NCBI GenBank assembly: GCA_963933095.1
Contig: CAWVSV010000066.1
Location: 1 to 13,271, forward strand
Origin: UBA1124 sp963933095
GTDB lineage: Bacteria; Pseudomonadota; Gammaproteobacteria; Pseudomonadales; Cellvibrionaceae
Length of the DNA: 13,271 nucleotides
Reading direction: 5' to 3'
The notes beneath the pieces were generated by a model that worked only from the letters and a program-made list of their open reading frames with translations, was not told where the DNA came from and made no database searches. The translations under genes and the position numbers were made by a program. This document shows positions 13,229-13,271 of this stretch, piece after piece; position 1 is the stretch's first letter, and each line of letters opens with the position of its first letter.

Positions 13229-13271
13229 CTCTTAGAAGCTGCGTTACTAGTTTCTAATATGGCTCCGCTGT

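Larger units (their letters stand above)
13047..13271. repeat. 117-bp tandem repeat, continues past window
   Basis: GAATGCGCTCGAACCC begins at 13047 and again at 13164. The second copy matches the first to the window end (108 bp) with one visible difference (CCCC versus CCCG near 13063/13180). Each unit carries a terminator-like hairpin for the minus strand and a TTAGAA/TTCTAA inverted pair. The array size is unknown because the window ends inside copy 2. A 60-codon minus-strand ORF across it (13033-13215) is a translation of the repeat, not a gene. Confidence 0.95.

Noticed and set aside
13047..13271. tRNA fragments in the 117-bp repeat (GGTTCGAG and GGAGCCA on the minus strand)
   Set aside because: The distance from the TTC to the CCA is about ten bases too long for a T-arm plus acceptor stem, and no cloverleaf pairs around it.

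Overview
The window looks like a chromosomal stretch of a gammaproteobacterium, probably marine. The evidence is the gene set: an arsR-gapdh-arsJ arsenate detoxification operon, a YajD-type HNH protein, a ChrR-type double cupin, a glyoxalase-II-type hydrolase and a Rho-family ATPase. Base composition is moderate, with AT-rich gaps. No transposase, integrase, rRNA, tRNA or CRISPR array is visible. The right half is gene-poor and rich in repeats and gene remnants.

Left third (437-5272): four minus-strand genes form an arsenic operon in the order arsR, group II truncated hemoglobin, ArsJ-type GAPDH, arsJ. A promoter with three GTATATGT-like boxes spaced exactly 16 bp apart precedes arsR. By the known pathway, GAPDH makes 1-arseno-3-phosphoglycerate from arsenate and ArsJ exports it; the hemoglobin is the unusual member. 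A strong terminator separates the operon from a minus-strand lipoprotein with a duplicated beta-rich domain. That gene is divergent from a plus-strand hydroxyacylglutathione hydrolase (gloB type), which ends at its own terminator.

Middle (5544-8562): a yajD-like HNH gene has its 3' end copied in a 142-bp direct tandem repeat (2.3 copies). The truncated last copy runs into the end of a decayed gene. On the minus strand this region is a serial duplication of a [double cupin + unknown six-cysteine protein X] module. It holds an intact cupin, two short cupin C-terminal remnants, intact X, a longer cupin remnant, and a copy of X with three in-frame stops. The remnant-to-X spacing is nearly the same in both modules (86 and 89 bp). 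I found these relics by translating the gaps.

Right third (8563-13271): an orphan periplasmic solute-binding protein, a long structured non-coding stretch, a 46-residue basic protein, a perfect 25-bp palindrome, a small helix-turn-helix-like protein, and a Rho paralogue of 319 residues. The Rho paralogue lacks the N-terminal primary RNA-binding domain, keeps the ATPase core and has an altered P-loop. The right edge holds 117-bp tandem repeats, each with a minus-strand terminator, abutting the 3' part of a truncated membrane-protein gene.

The most promising items for novelty are the short Rho paralogue with its small HTH-like neighbour, the cupin-X module array, and the hemoglobin inside the arsJ operon.
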